A stretch of DNA of 64,000 nucleotides from Notolepis coatsorum (taxonomy: Eukaryota; Chordata; Actinopteri; Aulopiformes; Paralepididae): positions 123,268,116 to 123,332,115 of the forward strand of contig OZ020592.1 in NCBI GenBank assembly GCA_963971535.1, in the 5' to 3' direction. This document shows positions 44,226 through 54,960 of the stretch, piece after piece (positions within the stretch are counted from its first letter, which is position 1; each line of letters opens with the position of its first letter). The notes beneath the pieces were generated by a model. The model had not been told where the DNA came from and ran no database searches. It saw nothing but the letters and a program-made list of their open reading frames with translations. The position numbers and the translations under genes are program-made.

Positions 44226-45475
44226 AGGAGGTTGGGTAGGTGGGTAGGTGCATGCACTTATCTGTGTTTCATTACGCATATGAGTGCATGCTTACCAACT
44301 GGCCGCCTGTTTTATAGCAACACTACTATCACCGACATCTAAGAAGGGAGATCCCCGCTTGAACGGCCCTTCTAAGGTTTCTCTCCTCCACATTGCCTGT
44401 GGTGCATTTTTTCCTATTGCTAGGTTTTAGTGAGTTTTTCCTTACCTTCGCGTGGGGTAGGGGAAACGGGGGACATTGTCACACGGGTAGGTTGTCACAT
44501 TCATTATATTTCACCACCAGAGGATCCTGTCTCCCATCCTTTTATTTAAATGTTCAGAATTGGGGTCAGAGTTCACCTACATTGTCATCTTTGGAGTGAA
44601 ATAGCTGAACTTGAGGTGAGAGGACTTTTTGTGTTTTTCATGTCCATTTGTAAATATTCCGCTCCTCAGTATTTTTCTTCTAGGCTTTTACACAATTGGT
44701 TTATAATGAAACAATTATTACCCTTAAAAAGTGTGAAGGGATAGCTATAGTTTAGATTGTTGTTAGCTAACTAACTAGTTGTTAGATGGCTGTTAGCCTT
44801 GATGCTATCAAGACATTCCAGTTGGGGTTGGTCGTAACATTTTCTTTGGGGTTGGTTGTCACATGGAGTGCCCAGACCCTACATTTGCCATCACTGTAAC
44901 AAGTGAATGAGTGTTCTTATTTTTTTTTATATAGGATGGCCTAAAGATGTGTTCCTGTTTATGTTCATGTTAAGATGCACCCTTGGTGGGCCTGTTATGA
45001 TAAAGACATTGGACATTCCCTACCTCCTGTCAGTGGTCTCATGGCGCACTCTAGTGGGCACCATCAGACGGTGCAGGCGGCCATCTTGACTGGTCTGATA
45101 TATGTAAATAATGTAATCAATTGTTTTTTTAATGTGATTTCATTATGTGTGTTGACGTTCCCTTGGTGTGATGTTTCCCCTGTCTGGTTGTGTTGGTAAT
45201 ATTGCTTATGTGTCTAGTGCAGGGGTGGCCAACCAGTCAGAGACTAAGAGCCACAAAAATTACTGTGGTACCACAAAGAGCCACACCATATACCAGCGCT
45301 TCTAAACTTTCTTTTCAGTCACGGCACCCTTCATGTGTTTATAGGTCTCACCCTCTGGCCTCTGAAGTTGCTAATGTCTTTTTTATTTGGGCCTCACAGG
45401 GTTAAAAGTACCCTGTGAGACCCACGGTTGCAAAATTACAAAATCACTTTTAGCCATTTAAAAAAAAATGTTTAT

Positions 45476-45960
45476 AGGGCGGTCAGGTGGCGTAGCGGAG
45501 ATTGCGCTCGTCACCAACGCAGGAGATGCTGGGTTCGAGCCCAGCTCTCGGCGTTGCTACCAGCTTGGCTGGTCGTTCATACTAATACAATTGGCAGTAT
45601 TAGGGGGTGGGAAGCTGGTGGGTGGGAATCTGGCGTTGTGGACAGCGACGCCTACAGGTCAGGTCTCGGCGCTTGCTCAGCGGGGGCAGGACTTGGTGGA
45701 GATAGCGTGCCCTCCCACGCGTTACACTTCACCAATGAGAGTCCTCGCTGCCAAGTGAAAAGACGTCACTGGCAGTCGCCACACGTATCGGAGGAAGCGT
45801 GCGGTCGGCTTCGGGACGCCCTTGTACCGACTCGTAGGAGAACATGCATACAGCAGCCAGGTAGGGGAGGGGGGGAATTGGCACGGTGACTAAATTGGGA
45901 CGGGGAGAAAAACAGAAAATTGGAGAAAGAGAAATTAATTTTTTTTTTTTAAATTAAAAA
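45476..45960 (+). mobile_element. tRNA-derived SINE, about 490-bp family, copy 2
   Basis: Head GGCGGTCAGGTGGCGTAGCG, B-box GGGTTCGAGCCC, and a body shared with 32551-33044; the tail is a long T/A mix. It lies inside the hAT element. Confidence 0.82.
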
Positions 45961-46182
45961 AAAAATTATTTAAAATATTTTAAGCTCATGGAGGCCTATA
46001 GTCAATTGGTCCTGTTGTTCAGCCTCACAATGCTATTTGATAGTAAATGTGTTTATATGTCCCACCCTCTGGCCTCTGAAGTTGCTAATGTCTTTTTAAT
46101 TTGGGCCTCACAGGGTTAACCTCTTAAGCCCGAGATATACAGTAAAAGTGTATATTTTCAGCATTACGTTTGTTTACCAATC

Positions 46183-46252
46183 TCTGCCTCCTCCATTCCT
46201 GTCCTCAAACTGAGTTCTTATCGCCTTCCCTCACTACCCCACCAATCGTAAC
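46183..46252 (+). repeat. 70-bp segment shared with 49250-49322
   Basis: 'ctgcctcctccattcctgtc' through 'ccccaccaatcgtaaca' is nearly identical to 49250-49322. It stands four bases upstream of the ORF start at 46256, as an LTR end would stand before a coding region. Confidence 0.7.
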
Positions 46253-46255
46253 AGA

Positions 46256-47613
46256 ATGACGCCACCACGCAAGAACTCAGCAAACAAAGTCACGGAGACG
46301 TTGGACATCGTGCTTGGCATGTTAGACGGGGATCTGACCAGCTACTCTCCTGCTAAATGGGTCTTCTGGTTGAAGTTAATAGACAATGTAGCGAAGGAGA
46401 GTCCAACACAGGCGCCTCAGATGAGGGTTATGGCCGGCAAGGTCTGTGCTCTCATGGAGACAGCTAGGCGAGCCTCGTCTGCTAGTTTAGCTCCCGCAGC
46501 TAGCCAGGCCTCCCCAGCTAGCACAGTCCCGACTGCTAGCTTAGGCTCAAGATTCACGGTCAGCCTAGTTCCCGAAGCTAACCAGACGTCCACAGCTAGC
46601 ACAGCCCCGCCTGTTAGCTTAGCTCCTACAGCTAACCAGACGTCCACAGCTAGCACAGTTCCGCCCATTAGCTTAGCCCCCGCAGCTAACCAGGCCTCCC
46701 CAGCTAGCACTGCTAGCTTAGGCTCAAGGTCAGCCTAATTCCTGAAGTTAACCAGGCCTCAATGGCTAGCACAGCTGCGCCCGGTAGCCTAGCCCCTACA
46801 GCTAGCTTAGGCCCCACGGTTAGCCTAGCCCCCGCAGCTTGCAGACCTCCGAGGCCTAGCAAGGCTCAGAGGGCGAGAAGGGCTAGTACCGCTAACAAGG
46901 CCTCCACAGCTGATCCGACCGTCACTACCAGCCTGGTTCCGGTCGGTGTAGCCCCGGCTGTCACTGCTTCCCCTCCGGCTTCCACGCCCAGCCCAGCCGC
47001 TACGACTGGTTTGGTTGTTACGTTGGGTCCCGTGCCCTCATCTCCAGTTCCTACGACATGCCTCGTCGCCGAGACCGGTCCAGTCTCCACGTCCTGCCCA
47101 GCCTCTACGCCTGGTCCGGCTGCTACACCGGATCCAGGCTCCTCATCTCCGGATCCTACGCCACGACTCGCCGCCGAGACTGGTCCGGTCTCCACGCCCT
47201 GCCCAGCCTCTACACCTGGTCCGGCTGCTACGCTGGGTCCCGGCGTCTCAACTGGTCCTGGCTCGTCGATTGGTCCTGGCGCTCCGTCTGGTCCAGCCCT
47301 ACGGCGTGATTGGCGCCGTGGTCCTCGCCGTGGTCCTCGCCATGGTCTGCGCTGGATCCTACTCCGGGGGTCGTCGCCGCCGCACCTACATTCCGGCTCT
47401 CCTGATCCAGTCCCTAGTCCGGCGGCTGGAGGGTCCCTCGTCCGCGATCCTGCTCCGGGGTCCTTAACCTCACCCCTTGGCTCCAGGCTCCCTGACCGGC
47501 TCCCTGTTTCTCTCCCCGCCTCCCCTCTCCAGGTTTCTGCACCTGTCCCCACCCCCCCTCATCGGGCCTCTGTTCCCAGGTCCAGCCCCCCTCTCCGGGT
47601 CTCGGCTTGTTGA
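46256..47613 (+). pseudogene. Ala/Ser/Thr/Pro-repeat protein, frameshifted, function unknown
   Basis: The first 161 codons run to a stop at 46738. A second frame (46762-47613) continues the same repeat style, so a small indel near 46725 joined them in the ancestor. Residues 1-85 look globular (VTETLDIVLGMLDGD, AKWVFWLKLIDNVAKE). After that come degenerate repeats of (A/T)SLAPAANQ(A/T)S(P/T)AST and later TPGPAAT-like units. No zinc knuckle, protease or transposase motif. The LTR-like segment upstream hints at a retroelement Gag, but this is not established. Confidence 0.45.
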
Positions 47614-47966
47614 AATCCTCCCACAGGTTCTTTTTACTACCACATATTTAATTGAGACCCTTTATTTGTTTATTATTTCAATTTAGCTGGAAATACATTG
47701 CTACATCATTCTGTAACATTTGCAGAGCCTTATAACAAAAACATTATTACGGTCACCATTGTGACCAGTGGGATTAATCAACAAATTGTATTATTTATTT
47801 TTCAATTTCATTGAACATTGCACATGTTAAAAGCCATTTCTTTTCTCAAAATGTGAGTATTACCAAGTCAACTTGTGTTCTTAAAACAATGACAATAAAC
47901 ATAGTTTTATTAGGTTGAAATAATGTGGTTGTGTACTTATTTTTCTGTTAACTTATTATGGATTGA

Positions 47967-48444
47967 GGGCGGCTACGTGGCGTAGTGGGCAAGGTGCTCG
48001 CCACGAATACTGGAGACGCTGGGCTCGCCTGTTCGAGCCCACCGCTCCACATTGCTTTCAGTTTAGCTGGTCGTCCGTACTAATACACATTGGCCGTATT
48101 AGGGGGTGGGAAACTGATGGGTGGGGATCAGGGTGGGGAGCGACTCCTACAGGTCGGTTGGTGCGCCTGCGCAGTAGAATCAGGAAGTGTCGGGGGCAGC
48201 GTGAGCCTCCCACGCGTTACTCCTCGCCACTGAGAGATCGAGCTGCGCAGGTGAAAAGATGCGACTGCTGTTACCTCAAGTACCGGAGGGGACTTGTGCT
48301 ATGTATGACTTAGTCCACATTGCAGCCGGCTTGTGGGAGGCAAGAAACAGCGTCCGTGACAGGGGAGGGTTGAATTGGATGATACGAAATTGGGATGGGA
48401 AAAAATATAGAAAATGGGAGAAAAAGTGGATAAAAAAAAAAACG
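47967..48444 (+). mobile_element. tRNA-derived SINE, about 490-bp family, copy 3
   Basis: Head GGCGGCTACGTGGCGTAGTG and B-box TGTTCGAGCCC. The 13-bp TATTATGGATTGA is duplicated at 47954-47966 and 48445-48457. The tail ends 'aaaaagtggataaaaaaa'. Confidence 0.88.
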
Positions 48445-48970
48445 TATTATGGATTGAAAACTGAAAACCTTTTTTACAGTGTAGTCTTGCGATAAATCAA
48501 AACTTATTTACACGATATACCTCACATTCACCCTCCATTCACATCCTGGTGTTCTCCTGGTGTTCTCCATTAGGCCTGTAGGTGGAGCTATGACAGCACA
48601 CGTACAGTACACACACTGATGGTGTGTGATGTGTCCAAAAATGAATGGGCAAATGTGAGTGAAATGGTCGCACTGTATGCAGCTGTTTGTCTGCATTGCA
48701 TCCCCCCCCCCCCCCAACTCAGATTTAGGGTTGATACATTGATACAACCATCATAATAATATTGTTAATAATAACAATAACAATAATGATGTAATAATGT
48801 AAAAATTATCATTAAAAATACCTGATTATGAGAAAAAAAAATTACGATGCATGGAATATTGTTGAGGCACACTAGTTACAACTATATTTCAAACAGGCAC
48901 TCCATGTCAAAAAGGTTGCTGACCCCTGGTCTAGTGGTTAAATGTTTGTTTTTGGACTGGCTTGGCCAGC

Positions 48971-49322
48971 TGTTGCAAATCATGATTAGTCTAAATTTTA
49001 AGTGTGTGTCTTTCTCTCATCGTCATGGCGTCATTTCCTCCAGTACCTCGGTGTTCCCCTGCTCGTCGTGTCTCCTGTCTTCTCCCTTGCCTTGCTGTGT
49101 TTGTCTTGAGAGTTGTAAGTAGATTAGTATTCCGTTTTTGTTCATCTTTGTTTTCTCGTGTCTTCAGTTTCGTTTTTGTATTAGCGCCAGCTCGGCTGTG
49201 CCATTTATGTTTCGTCTAAGTAAAGTCTATATATACACGTTACCCTGCCGTCTCTGCCTCCTCCATTCCTGTCCGCAAACTGAGTTCTTATCGCCTTCCC
49301 TCACTACCCCACCAATCATAAC
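48971..49322 (+). repeat. Possible solo LTR (tentative)
   Basis: It starts TGTTGCAAATC and ends CCAATCATAACA, with a promoter-like 'tatatata' near 49230. Its last 70 bp match 46183-46252, upstream of the repeat-rich ORF. No target duplication could be read. Confidence 0.3.
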
Positions 49323-49706
49323 ATATTTGTCAACTTGTCAATGCAATTAAACATTCAAATTTAGTTCTGCCTTCCTGTCTTCTTTTTAAGATTTTTCCCA
49401 TTAAAACACATGGTGACAACCAACCCCATAGTGTGTGACAACCATCCCCATGATGCGGTTGGTTGTCACAATGTGTCAGAATGTCTTAGGTGATTAACTC
49501 TTTGTTACAATACGTTGGAAAATGAGAGGGATACACATTTCAAGCCAACATCTTAAGCTTAAATTTAATGTAGGAATGACTATTGAAAGATGTTTTGATA
49601 ATGAGCAATTCACACTAGAATAAAAAGTGTGACAACGTCCCCCGTTCTCCCCTATGTCTGGGAGTGTTGCATTTATAAAAAAAAAAATTGGACTTTATGG
49701 TGTTTT

Positions 49707-50179
49707 CTTTTTTGACCTACTTTTTCTCCTCCCTTTTCTGTGATTTTTCTCCCATCCCAATTTCCTCTCGTGCCAATTCTCCCTCCCCTGTCTTGATCGT
49801 TGCTTGCATGTGCCCCCCACTGGCCGGTCGTAGGGAGGATAGAAGCCCATCACATGTCCCCTCCGATACATGTGGAGGCAGCCAGTCACTTCTTTTCACC
49901 TGCCAGCGCGGACTCTCATTGGCGAGGAGTAACGTGTGGGAGGCTCACACTACCCCTGCCATTTTCCTGTCTTTGCTGTGCAGGCGCCTTGATCGACCTG
50001 TAGGAGTCGCTGTTTACAACGACCAGATTACCACCCTTCGACTTCCCTCCCGCTAACTCTGCCAATTGAGTCAGTATGACGGCCGGCCCAAGCCGGAGGC
50101 AACGCTGACAGACGGATTTGAGACCGGTGTCTCTTGCGTTGGTGACGAGCGCAATGTCCGCTGTGCCACCCAGCCGCCC
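49707..50179 (-). mobile_element. tRNA-derived SINE, about 490-bp family, copy 4
   Basis: On the minus strand the head is GGCGGCTGGGTGGCACAGCG and the body matches the other copies ('cctcccacacgttactcct'). The 15-bp ACTTTATGGTGTTTT is at 49692-49706 and 50180-50194. Confidence 0.88.
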
Positions 50180-50194
50180 ACTTTATGGTGTTTT

Positions 50195-50738
50195 TGTGTT
50201 GTTCTTGATTTCTTCTTGACTTGTTTAAAGAACACATGTCCGGCCCATGGGGACATTAACGTGTGTTGCCGGGCCTTACAAATACATTTGATTTGATTCA
50301 GAAACAGATACGAATACATATTTGATGAAAATCTACCATCACCGGCCCGGAGGCGAAACATATCAGGAGAACCTCCTCTTCCTCCTCTTCCTCCTCTTCC
50401 TCCGCTGGATTCTGTATTAGATCAGAAGACAGCAATGCCTCACATTTAGCATAACATCTTCCTCAAATATGATAACATTTTTGTCGGGTGTTATGGTGTT
50501 TAATTAAAGGGGGATTCCGCCTATTTTATTTTAGTGTCCCGGGACAAGTTAGTTGATATTGGCACTGAGTTTGTGTCGTTCTCTCACTCAAATTCGTTTT
50601 ATATTCTAGTATTGCTAACCGACCTGAACCACTCTTTAAACCTCATTTGGGTGTAAGGGCTCACATAAACATTGTTGCTCCACGTATTCAGTGCCCTAAT
50701 CGTTTTAGAGCGTGGAATTTGCATTCCGGGTGACATCT
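50195..50738. other. LINE-end fragment and unassigned sequence
   Basis: 'acatgtccggcccatgggga' to 'gccgggccttacaaatacat' (50230-50290) resembles a LINE 3' end. A (CCTCTT)n tract lies at 50369-50402. The rest shows no feature. Confidence 0.4.
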
Positions 50739-51035
50739 GTCCTGGGACACAGGAAGAACATACTGACTGAACTGTCCTGGGGCACAGGAAGAACATACTG
50801 ACTGAACTGTCCTGGGGCACAGGAAGAACATACTGACTGAACTGTCCTGGGGCACAGGAAGAACATACTGACTGAACTGTCCTGGGGCACAGGAAGAACA
50901 TACTGACTGAACTGTCCTGGGGCACAGGAAGAACATACTGACTGAACTGTCCTGGAGCACAGGAAGAACATACTGACTGAACTGTCCTGAGACACAGGAA
51001 GAACATACTGACTGAACTGTCCTGAGACACAGGAA
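50739..51035. repeat. Minisatellite, 35-bp unit, about 8.5 copies
   Basis: The unit is 'tgtcctggggcacaggaaga' plus 'acatactgactgaac'. Central units are identical, edge units carry 'gagac' or 'gggac' variants, so homogenisation is strongest in the middle. Confidence 0.95.
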
Positions 51036-51632
51036 GAACATTATGTGAATTGTCAAAATGGGCGACATTGCCCTTTAAGACATTGCCCTTTTGTAATGCT
51101 TCAGAAACACTGGGATCCTTTGACAGTGATGAATCAGCAAGAATTGGTCCCATAAAAGTAATGAAAAGGTAATGAAAGTAAGTGCATTTTTGGGAGGAAA
51201 CTAACAAACAAACAAAAACATCATTAATAATAATACAAAATCATTCATAATGAATAATAATTCATTCAAATGACCTGCTTTCCTCAGACACACCTTTTAT
51301 CGCCCTCATTTTCATTTTCAAATAAATAAATAAATAAAGGAACTGGCGAACAAAAAAAAATCATTACAAACAATCAATGAAACAATAAATCAGCGTTCCT
51401 TTCTCAACGAGGTCATAATACCACTCTGCAGTCATTCAAAACAAACGACAATGGTATTGACGCTTTTACCACTCACTGCGTTTGACAATTACCTAAGAAT
51501 CGTAAGAATCCTCTTTTATGACCAAGGATAAAGCCCTCTCTTTAAAAATAGACGTAAACACAAAGTAATTATAGTTAGTTATATAACATTGCTGCCTGGT
51601 TCACGCAAGCAAACAAACAAACAAACCAATAA

Positions 51633-51637
<5 letters not shown>
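51036..51637. other. No gene recognised
   Basis: AT-rich sequence with (AAAT)n and short homopolymers; no coding or repeat feature I can support. Confidence 0.4.

Positions 51638-51673
<36 letters not shown>
51638..51673. repeat. (AC)n microsatellite
   Basis: About 35 bp of AC, followed at 51747-51764 by a short (GA)n. Confidence 0.95.
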
Positions 51674-51675
<2 letters not shown>

Positions 51676-52139
51676 CACACACACTACTGACCTGCTGATC
51701 AGGTGAAAACGTGAACAAAAAAGCTGACGCCGTGATAGTGAGAAAGAGAGAGAGAGAGAGAGAGAAAAAGGTGGCTCTGGTTATTTCGCCTTATGTTTGT
51801 GTGTCCAGTGGCAGCATTGTTGTGGCCCCGCTGAGTGTTCCCTGTAAGCCACGCAGGACAATGGCCAGGCGCTGAATGGGCCCACCAGCGGGGGGGGCTT
51901 TAGCTTTGTAAACAGTGAGGAATGTCCCAGGGGGGGGGGGGCAGCGTGCTCGGCGTAGGGCAGAGGGGCCTCTCTGTGTGTGTGTGTGTGTCCCCACCCT
52001 CAGCCCTCAGGACTGACCGTCCAAACCCCCCGAGTGACCACCAGAACCGCCGCTGACGCGCGCGGAGAGACGGGGGGCCGGAGGAAAGACAGCAAATGCC
52101 GGGGCGGAGGCGAGAGGAGAGAGAGGGGTAGAGATCCAG

Positions 52140-52176
<37 letters not shown>

Positions 52177-52224
52177 GGCCGGCTGGCTGGGGCTGGATCA
52201 GGTGGACTCAGGTGGACCCGGGTC

Positions 52225-53319
52225 ATGTGCTCCCGCGTGGGGGCCGCTGGTGCGTACGGCTCTGCGCCGCGTGACGGAAGCCCGGGAGGAGGGACCGGAG
52301 ACGACGACGACGATACCGGCGGCGGCAGCAGCGAGGAGGCGGGACCTCGTCGCCTGAGGACAACGGACGCGCCGGGGGAGGGAGGGTCGAGCCGGGCGCA
52401 GCATCATCATCATCATCATCATCATCCGCCCCCGAGACCCGCCCCTCCCCCACCGGGGAGGAAGGTGCACAGAAAGGTCCGCGGAGAGAGAGACGGACGT
52501 GGTTGGCGGGAGAGGGAAGGAGACGGAGACGGAGACGGAGAGAGGAGGACAGAGGGCGTGGAGAGCGGAGAGAGTGACGGGGAGAGAGGACACAGAGACA
52601 CGGGGGACAGAGGACACAGAGACGGGGACAGAGGACACAGAAACACGGGGGACAGAGGAAGAGACAGAGAGGGGAGACAGAGGAGCTCCGTGCTCATGGA
52701 GGGTGCAGAGGGACCGGACAGGCTCCAGGGGGGACTACCTTCTCCCAGGCCACACAGCGCCAGTGACCTCTGGTCCGCCGGTACCAATTCCCGGTCCCTT
52801 CGGCCGGCCACAGGCCCCCTTACCCCTGTTCTCCCCCGACCCCCGATCCGACCCAGAGCCGTGCCCCTGTCACCGCGGAGACCGTCGCCGAGGCCCACCG
52901 AGCTCCACCGCCGCCACCGCGCTCCTCACACTTCCGGAGACCCCGATACATTCTGGGTCGAGGTGAGGACGGGAGCAAGGGGGATCGGACGGTCGTCGAC
53001 TCCGGCCCTCCTCCTCCTCCCCTCTCGCACCGGCCGAGAGCTGGGAGAGGAGGAGGAGGAGGAGGAGGAGGAGGAGGAGGAGGAAGAGGGCATAGAGGAA
53101 GAGGAGGAGGAAGGGGAGCAGGTAGCAGGAGGCCAGGCGGGGAGCAGCGGGGTGGTGGGGGTGAGGAGGAGGACTCTGACCCAGGCTGCGCCGTCGTCCC
53201 CCACTCTGGGCGCAGAGAGGAGGATGAGTAAGAGAGAGAGGAACCGGATGAAGAGCCTGAGGAGGAGGCAGCGGCGGAGGGAGAGGTGGAGGCAGAGCCA
53301 GCCGCAGGATAACACACAG
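52225..53319 (+). CDS. Predicted GC-rich first coding exon, gene not identified
   Basis: The open frame runs from ATG 52225 through a good splice donor (CAG|GTGAGG, cut after 53319); reading on into the intron would end 16 codons later at 53367. The product of about 365 residues is highly charged: DDDDD, an eight-His run, EREGDGDGD and RGHRDTGD repeats, Pro/Arg-rich sequence near 190-235, a run of about 14 Glu near 275, and a basic end (RMSKRERNRMKSLRRRQRRR). A short non-repetitive stretch (HTSGDPDTFWVEVRTGARGI) may be the ordered part. An in-frame ATG at 52696 is an alternative start. Upstream sequence is GC-rich with a (GA)n tract (52141-52172). It looks like a host gene, but no domain is recognised and low complexity could open the frame by chance. 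Confidence 0.35.
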
Positions 53320-53725
53320 GTGAGGCTCTCGAATGGGTTAAGTAGCTGCAGGACAACAGACAGGTGAGGCTCTCGAACGGTTAAGTAGCTCTGGATAACA
53401 GACAGGTGAGGCTCTCGAAGGGTTATGTAGCCCTGGATAACAGACAGGGGAGGCTCTCGAAGGGTTAAGTAGCCCTGGATAACAGACAGGGGAGGCTCTC
53501 GAAGGGTTAAGTAGCCCTGGATAACAGACAGGTGAGGCTCTCGAAGGGTTAAGTAGCCCCGGATAACAGACAGGTGAGGCTCTCGAAGGGTTAAGTAGCC
53601 CTGGATAACAGACAGGTGAGGCTCTCGAAGGGTTAAGTAGCCCTGGATAACAGACAGGTGAGGCTCTCGAAGGGTTAAGTAGCTCTGGATAACAGACAGG
53701 TGAGGCTCTCGAAGGGTTAAGTACT
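53306..53725. repeat. Minisatellite, 42-bp unit, ten copies, containing splice-donor sequence
   Basis: The unit is 'ggataacagacaggtgaggc' plus 'tctcgaagggttaagtagccct'. The first unit overlaps the end of the predicted exon, so the donor CAG|GTGAGG is itself the repeated sequence. Eight of ten units keep GTGAGG; two have GGGAGG. Confidence 0.93.
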
Positions 53726-53852
53726 TTATTGCCAACAGCAATACAATATGACAGTACAAAGACAGTACAGACTAAATAAAATAAAGTAAACACTTAAAAA
53801 TAAATAACCTTTAGATTGGGTCCCTCCTCCAAAGCAAATATACAAATATATA

Positions 53853-53966
53853 GGAGGTAGAGCAGTCGTCTGGCAATCTGGAGGTTCCCGGTTCGATTCC
53901 CGCTCCTCCCGGGCAGCGTGTCGATGTCTCCTTGAGCAAGACACTTAACCCCTAATTGCTCTCGAG
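53853..53966 (+). mobile_element. tRNA-derived SINE head fragment
   Basis: 'aggtagagcagtcgtctggc' with B-box GGTTCGATTCCC and 'cttgagcaagacacttaacc' matches 54698-54960. The 3' half is replaced by the 13-bp minisatellite. Confidence 0.75.
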
Positions 53967-54362
53967 TTGTGGTGGGTAGTTGTTGTGGGTAGTTGTGGTG
54001 GGTAGTTGTGGTGGGTAGTTGTGGTGGGTAGTTGTGGTGGGTAGTTGTGGTGGGTAGTTGTTGGGTAGTTGTGGTGGGTAGTTGTTGGGTAGTTGTTGTG
54101 GGTAGTTGTGGTGGGTAGTTGTGGTGGGTAGTTGTTGGGTAGTTGTTGTGGGTAGTTGTGTTGGGTAGTTGTGGTGGGTAGTTGTTGGGTAGTTGTTGTG
54201 GGTAGTTGTGGTGGGTAGTTGTGGTGGGTAGTTGTGGTGGGTAGTTGTGGTGGGTAGTTGTGGTGGGTAGTTGTGGTGGGTAGTTTGTGGTGGGTAGTTG
54301 TGGTGGGTAGTTGTGGTGGGTAGTTGTGGTGGGTAGTTGTGGTGGGTAGTTGTGGTGGGTAG
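53967..54362. repeat. Minisatellite, 13-bp unit, about 30 copies
   Basis: The unit is 'ggtgggtagttgt', with shortened 'gttgggta' variants in the first half and pure units in the second. It is G-rich on the plus strand. Confidence 0.95.
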
Positions 54363-54690
54363 CAGATCCGCTGTGTACACTGAGAAATAGGCCACGTTCA
54401 GGCCTATTTCGGAATCTGATTTCTTTGACTCAGATCCTCTTTTTTCATGTGAACAGCACAAATCACATGGAATCTGCTCTTTTCAATGCTGATTTGAGCC
54501 ACTTTTCATATCCTAAATTAGATACAGGTCTGATTTCGGTTGCAGTGCGACCTCAGTCCTGTGACTTTCGTGCGACTTTTACACGTCACTCTAGATTGAC
54601 ATTTGTCACAATCTTTTACGTCCATCTTGTTTATTGTTTATTTGCGCACGCGGGTCAGTTCAGGAGCGTGTGACCGGTTCACACTGGAAT
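54363..54690. other. No gene recognised
   Basis: Short open frames; contains 'ggcctatttcggaatctgat' and nearby imperfect repeats of 'atctgat', but no defined element. Confidence 0.35.
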
Positions 54691-54697
54691 CTGATAT

Positions 54698-54960
54698 TAG
54701 TGGCTCGGGAGGTAGAGCAGTCGTCCGGTAATCCGGAGGTTCCCGGTTCAGATTCTCGCTCCTCCCGAGCAGCATCTTGAAGTGTCCTTGAGCAAGACAG
54801 TTAACCCCTAATTGCTCCCGATGAGCAGGTCGGCTCCTTGCATGGTCACCTCCACCGTCAGTGTGTGGATGTGTGAGTGAACGGGTAAAATGTGAGGAAC
54901 AAATTTGTAAAGCGCTTTGGATAAAAGCTGTTATATAAATGCAGCCATTTACCATTTAAA
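54698..54960 (+). mobile_element. tRNA-derived SINE, full length
   Basis: A-box 'AGGTAGAGCAG', B-box GGTTCAGATTCTC (weakened), body with 'tccttgagcaagacagttaa', and a 3' tail 'aaagcgctttggataaaagc' plus 'atataaatgcagcc'. The tail is of the kind shared with an L2-type LINE. Relatives: 53853-53966, and reversed 59640-59885. Confidence 0.82.

Larger units (their letters stand above)
45220..48928. mobile_element. hAT-type DNA transposon carrying SINEs and a repeat-rich ORF
   Basis: Ends CAGGGGTGGCCAACC and (inverted) CAGGGGTCAGCAACC match at 12 of 15 positions. GTCTAGTG is duplicated at 45212-45219 and 48929-48936. Both properties define a hAT insertion. Interior: a 70-bp segment ('ctctggcctctgaagttgct') present twice (about 45340-45405 and 46050-46118) around one SINE, a frameshifted ORF (46256-47613), and another SINE. 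No hAT transposase is visible. Confidence 0.85.
44460..49652. mobile_element. TIR element, 5.2 kb, with nested hAT
   Basis: Left end GGGGAAACGGGGGACATTGT (44460) and right end, inverted, at 49627-49652 match over about 25 bp apart from three differences including one indel. Both are next to a TA. Subterminal GGTTGGTTGTCAC words occur inverted in the two arms (44855-44865; 49413-49470). With the hAT at 45220-48928 and its duplicated 8 bp removed, the element would be about 1.5 kb and non-coding. The TA flank suggests a Tc1/mariner-like target, but this is uncertain. Confidence 0.65.

Noticed and set aside
50599..51207. 202-codon frame with repeated SVSMFFLC/QYVLPVPQD units
   Set aside because: The minus-strand translation of the 35-bp minisatellite is open in several frames at once, with no other coding signs.
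52926..53793. 277-codon and 151-codon minus-strand frames with repeated YLTLREPHLSVIQ or LLNPSRASPVCYP
   Set aside because: They are translations of the 42-bp minisatellite and of the antisense of the Glu tract.
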